Of a DNA stretch of 8,639 bases, positions 6,181 through 8,639 are shown piece by piece. Source of the stretch: an uncultured Blautia sp. Lineage in GTDB: Bacteria; Bacillota_A; Clostridia; Lachnospirales; Lachnospiraceae. The notes below the pieces were generated by a model, which was not told where the DNA came from, did no database searches, and was given only the letters and a program-made list of their open reading frames with translations. The stretch is from contig CAJLTE010000111.1 of assembly GCA_905209435.1 (NCBI GenBank), forward strand, positions 1-8,639. Direction: 5' to 3'. The translations under genes were made by a program, and so were the position numbers. Within the stretch, counting starts at the first letter, position 1. The number at the start of each line of letters is the position of its first letter.

Positions 6181-6209
6181 TTGTAGAAAGTTATTCTTAC
6201 TGTTAATAT
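6181..6209 (+). promoter_or_regulatory. Candidate promoter of ohyA
   Basis: TTGTAG (6181-6186), 17-base spacer, TAATAT (6204-6209), directly after the terminator. Both hexamers are imperfect, but the spacing is ideal and the terminator implies an independent promoter here. It would give a leader of about 90 bases containing the candidate operator, so repression would be by roadblock unless the real promoter lies closer to the gene. Confidence 0.35.
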
Positions 6210-6252
6210 ACAGCCATAGCAACAAATAAACAGAAAACAGATGGATGAAAAT

Positions 6253-6275
6253 GTTATTACATGGGAAATATGTAA
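6253..6275. promoter_or_regulatory. Candidate TetR operator upstream of ohyA
   Basis: TTACAT (6257-6262) and ATGTAA (6270-6275) form a perfect 6-base dyad with a 7-base spacer, a size typical of TetR-family operators. GTTATT (6253-6258) and GGAAATATGTAA (6264-6275) echo the arrangement upstream of the TetR gene at 5472-5492. It lies 30 bases before the ohyA ATG. Confidence 0.42.
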
Positions 6276-6305
6276 ATAAGAATTCCAGAAAGGTGGATGT
6301 GTATT

Positions 6306-8282
6306 ATGAGTAAAAATAAAGGTTTAGGACTTGTATCCGCATTGGCAGTTGGAGCAGGCGTGGCAGCAGTGGCAGCAGGAAAGAAGTATAAAACAGCTGA
6401 GACAAAGAAAAAAGAAGATTATGACGCACTTCATAATACAAGTGAATATCGCAATACAGAACGTGGAAAATATGAGAAAAACAGTAAGGGAATTTATTAT
6501 ACAAACGGTAACTATGAAGCATTTGCACGTCCAAGAAAGCCGGAAGGCGTAGATGATAAACATGCTTATATCGTAGGAAGCGGACTGGCTTCTCTTGCAG
6601 CAGCCTGTTTCCTTGTACGTGACGGACAGATGCCCGGAAAGAATATCCACATTCTGGAAGCAATGGACATTGCAGGCGGTGCATGCGACGGTATCTTTGA
6701 TCCGAGCAGAGGATACGTAATGCGTGGCGGTCGTGAGATGGAAAATCATTTCGAATGCTTATGGGATCTTTTCAGAAGTATTCCATCTATTGAAACACCG
6801 GGTGTATCTGTACTTGACGAGTACTACTGGCTGAACAAAGAAGATCCGAACTATTCTCTCTGCCGTGCAACCAAGGAGAGAGGCAAGGATGCACATACAG
6901 ACGGAAAATTCAATCTGAGCCAGAAAGGCTGCATGGAGATCATGAAGCTGTTTATGACAAAAGATGAAGATCTCTATGATAAGACAATTGAAGATGTATT
7001 TGATGATGAGGTATTTGATTCTACCTTCTGGTTATACTGGAGAACCATGTTTGCATTTGAAAACTGGCACAGTGCACTGGAGATGAAACTGTACTTCCAG
7101 AGATTCATCCATCACATTTCCGGACTTCCGGATTTCAGTGCTCTGAAATTTACAAAATACAACCAGTATGAATCTCTGATCCTTCCAATGCAGAAATATC
7201 TGGAGGCAGCAGGTGTTGAATTCCAGTTCAACACAGAAGTTACAAACGTACTCTTTGAATTCGAGGGAAACAAGAAGATCGCCAAAGCAATTGAATGCAA
7301 AGTAAACGGTGTAGAAAAAGGGATTGTTCTTACAGAAAATGACCTTGTATTTGTAACAAACGGAAGCTGCACAGAGGGAACTATTTACGGTGATCAGAAC
7401 CATGCTCCAAACGGAGATGCAGAAGTTCGTACAAGCGGATGCTGGAGCCTCTGGAAAAATATCGCAAAACAGGATCCGTCTTTCGGACATCCGGAGAAGT
7501 TCTGCTCTGATATTGCTAAAACAAATTGGGAATCTGCAACAGTTACCACACTGGATGATAAGATTATTCCATATATTACAGATATCTGTAAACGTGATCC
7601 CAGAACAGGCAAGGTTGTTACCGGCGGTATCGTAAGCTGCCAGGATTCCAGCTGGCTGATGAGCTGGACGATCAACAGACAGGGACAGTTCAAGGATCAG
7701 GACAAAGATAAGGTTTGTGTATGGGTATATGGTCTGTTTACAGATGTACCTGGCGATTATATTAAGAAACCTATGAAAGAGTGTACAGGTAAGGAGATTA
7801 CAGAAGAGTGGCTGTATCATCTGGGCGTTCCGGTTGAGGAGATTGAGGATCTGGCTGAGAACAGTGCAGTTTGTGTACCGACTATGATGCCTTATATTAC
7901 AGCATTCTTTATGCCGAGAACTAAGGGGGACAGACCTGATGTTATTCCGGATGGATGTGTGAATTTCGCATTCCTTGGACAGTTTGCGGAGACTCCAAGG
8001 GATACTGTATTTACTACGGAGTATTCTGTCAGAACTGCTATGGAGGCTGTTTATGGACTTCTTGGTGTTGACAGAGGTGTACCGGAGGTTTGGGGCAGTG
8101 TTTATGATATCAGAGAGTTGCTGGACAGCAGTGTGAAGCTGATGGATGGTAAGTCACCGCTGGAAATTGAACTTCCTGGACCGCTGGATATGTTGAAGAA
8201 ACCATTGTTGAAAGTTGTTAAGGGTACGGTGGTTGAGAAAGTGCTTAGAGATCATGACGTGATCAAGGATTATATGATGTAA
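6306..8282 (+). CDS. ohyA: Oleate hydratase with hydrophobic N-terminal extension
   Basis: FAD-dependent hydratase (MCRA family) that adds water to the cis-9 double bond of unsaturated fatty acids, turning oleate into 10-hydroxystearate; in gut and skin Firmicutes this detoxifies membrane-active free fatty acids. From the ATG at 6306 it has 658 residues. An in-frame ATG at 6297 abuts the ribosome binding site (AGGTGG 6291-6296) and is rejected; 6306 has proper 9-base spacing. The canonical protein begins at about residue 64 (IYYTNGNYEAFARP). FAD motif GSGLAS is at 91-96, and RGGREM at 140-145 holds the catalytic Glu (E144, equivalent to E122 of the Elizabethkingia enzyme, from memory). The C-terminus is basic and amphipathic (KKPLLKVVKGTVVEKVL), like the membrane-binding end of the S. 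aureus enzyme. The extra 63 residues contain a Gly/Ala hydrophobic segment (5-25), then a charged linker: a probable membrane anchor. Codon use shifts near the 3' end. Confidence 0.95.
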   Translation: MSKNKGLGLVSALAVGAGVAAVAAGKKYKTAETKKKEDYDALHNTSEYRNTERGKYEKNSKGIYYTNGNYEAFARPRKPEGVDDKHAYIVGSGLASLAAACFLVRDGQMPGKNIHILEAMDIAGGACDGIFDPSRGYVMRGGREMENHFECLWDLFRSIPSIETPGVSVLDEYYWLNKEDPNYSLCRATKERGKDAHTDGKFNLSQKGCMEIMKLFMTKDEDLYDKTIEDVFDDEVFDSTFWLYWRTMFAFENWHSALEMKLYFQRFIHHISGLPDFSALKFTKYNQYESLILPMQKYLEAAGVEFQFNTEVTNVLFEFEGNKKIAKAIECKVNGVEKGIVLTENDLVFVTNGSCTEGTIYGDQNHAPNGDAEVRTSGCWSLWKNIAKQDPSFGHPEKFCSDIAKTNWESATVTTLDDKIIPYITDICKRDPRTGKVVTGGIVSCQDSSWLMSWTINRQGQFKDQDKDKVCVWVYGLFTDVPGDYIKKPMKECTGKEITEEWLYHLGVPVEEIEDLAENSAVCVPTMMPYITAFFMPRTKGDRPDVIPDGCVNFAFLGQFAETPRDTVFTTEYSVRTAMEAVYGLLGVDRGVPEVWGSVYDIRELLDSSVKLMDGKSPLEIELPGPLDMLKKPLLKVVKGTVVEKVLRDHDVIKDYMM

Positions 8283-8306
8283 ATATAAAAGATATGATTT
8301 ATATGG

Positions 8307-8339
8307 AAAGGCTGTAGGGGATTGCTCTGCAGCTTTTTT
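8307..8339 (+). terminator. Intrinsic terminator of ohyA
   Basis: AAAGGCTGTAG (8307-8317) pairs with CTGCAGCTTTT (8327-8337) over 11 positions with two G-T wobbles, a 9-base loop, and a T run from 8334 to 8339. It starts 25 bases after the ohyA stop. Confidence 0.85.
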
Positions 8340-8561
8340 GAATAAGGGACGCGTATAAAAATATATGTCTTCTGACACGGCTGCGGGGTCAAGTAACTCT
8401 AAGCCTTTGAAAATTTGCTAAAACCGTGTCCGAAAAATTCAAACTCGCCTTTGGCTCAGACAGTGAATTTTTCGGACACAACGCAAATTCCCAAAGACTA
8501 AGAGTTACTAAGACCCCTGTAGATGTGTCAGAAGACATATATTTTTATACGCTGGTTATTC
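8340..8561. repeat. Large near-palindromic element (MITE-like or giant hairpin)
   Basis: Nested inverted repeats fold this whole stretch on itself. From outside in: GAATAA (8340-8345) with TTATTC (8556-8561); a perfect 28-base pair of arms, 8351-8378 with 8525-8552 (outer end GCGTATAAAA, inner end TCTGACAC); GGGGTC (8385-8390) with GACCCC (8512-8517); a 27-base arm pair with 4 mismatches, 8392-8418 with 8483-8509; and a perfect 16-base innermost stem, 8426-8441 with 8464-8479, closing a 22-base loop. Internal loops between blocks are small. No target-site duplication is visible; the flanks extend the inverted repeat instead. No transposase or credible open frame lies inside. It may be a non-autonomous mobile element, a dispersed intergenic repeat, or a processed structured RNA. 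It lies after the ohyA terminator, so it need not be transcribed with that gene. Confidence 0.8.
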
Positions 8562-8582
8562 GAAGTGGGAGGGATGGGTCTG

Positions 8583-8601
8583 GACACCGCGAAGCGGTGT
8601 C
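8583..8601. other. Perfect 8-base hairpin with GAA loop in a G-rich tail
   Basis: GACACCGC (8583-8590) and GCGGTGTC (8594-8601) flank a GAA loop. The tip GCGAAGC is known to make an unusually stable DNA mini-hairpin. The + strand around it is G-rich (GGG at 8567, 8571, 8576 and 8607). From here to the window end I see no convincing gene; a minus-strand frame entering from the right stops at about 8556-8558 but has a low-complexity Pro/Thr/Ser product. The structure may be the border of the large palindrome or of a neighbouring repeat. Confidence 0.55.
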
Positions 8602-8639
8602 GGCGTGGGTTTGTTAGGGAGAGGTGTTGTGGAAGTAGA

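Noticed and set aside
6297..6305. Earlier in-frame ATG for ohyA
   Set aside because: It touches the AGGTGG ribosome binding site directly; the ATG at 6306 has normal 9-base spacing.
7032..7820. Antisense open frame of 262 codons inside ohyA
   Set aside because: Long, but wholly inside a highly conserved gene, with no start signal and a composition typical of a reverse-frame shadow.
8340..8561. CRISPR array or insertion sequence remnant with transposase
   Set aside because: There are no direct repeats with spacers and no transposase-like frame; the structure is purely inverted repeats.
8426..8617. 63-codon + strand open frame within the terminal repeat
   Set aside because: It runs through the inner and right arms of the palindrome and into the G-rich hairpin, with no ribosome binding site; its sequence is fully explained by the inverted repeat.

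Overview
The window looks like a chromosomal segment from a gut anaerobe of the Clostridia, most likely family Lachnospiraceae (Blautia, Dorea or Ruminococcus torques/gnavus type). This is inferred from strong AGGAG-type ribosome binding sites, clostridial intrinsic terminators, moderate GC with many purine-rich codons, and the family mix: a trxB-trxA pair, a B12-binding radical SAM protein of the DUF4080 type, a lone AIR-synthase C-terminal domain, and a TetR regulator beside a Firmicutes-type oleate hydratase. Genus cannot be fixed from the sequence alone. Every gene is on the + strand.

Region 1 (1-910): the 3' two thirds of glyA (serine hydroxymethyltransferase), then a compact sequence able to form an H-type pseudoknot, and a strong intrinsic terminator. 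Region 2 (about 907-4783): a probable operon trxB - trxA - B12/radical SAM (DUF4080-like) - 34-residue membrane microprotein - stand-alone AIR-synthase C-terminal domain. Gaps are 79, 6, 14 and 21 bases and there is no clear terminator inside. TrxB keeps the CxxC and FAD motifs but lacks the basic NADPH-phosphate motif, so its electron donor is open. Region 3 (4894-5451): trmL, a tRNA wobble-position 2'-O-methyltransferase, followed by a hairpin.

Region 4 (5472-8339): a TetR-family repressor, a long two-way terminator, then a separately transcribed oleate hydratase gene (ohyA) with its own terminator. A similar sequence, GTTATT-N3/5-GGAANNATGTAA, lies just upstream of both the regulator and the hydratase, which suggests a shared operator and a small fatty-acid-responsive regulon. 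The hydratase carries about 63 extra N-terminal residues with a hydrophobic Gly/Ala segment, a likely membrane tether.

Region 5 (8340-8639) holds no convincing gene. It contains a near-palindromic element of about 220 bases with perfect 28-base arms (MITE-like or giant hairpin), then a very stable small hairpin in a G-rich tract that runs to the window end.

The strongest leads are the trx/radical-SAM/microprotein/AIRS_C cluster, the TetR-ohyA operator pair, the tethered hydratase and the large palindrome. None is proven novel from sequence alone.
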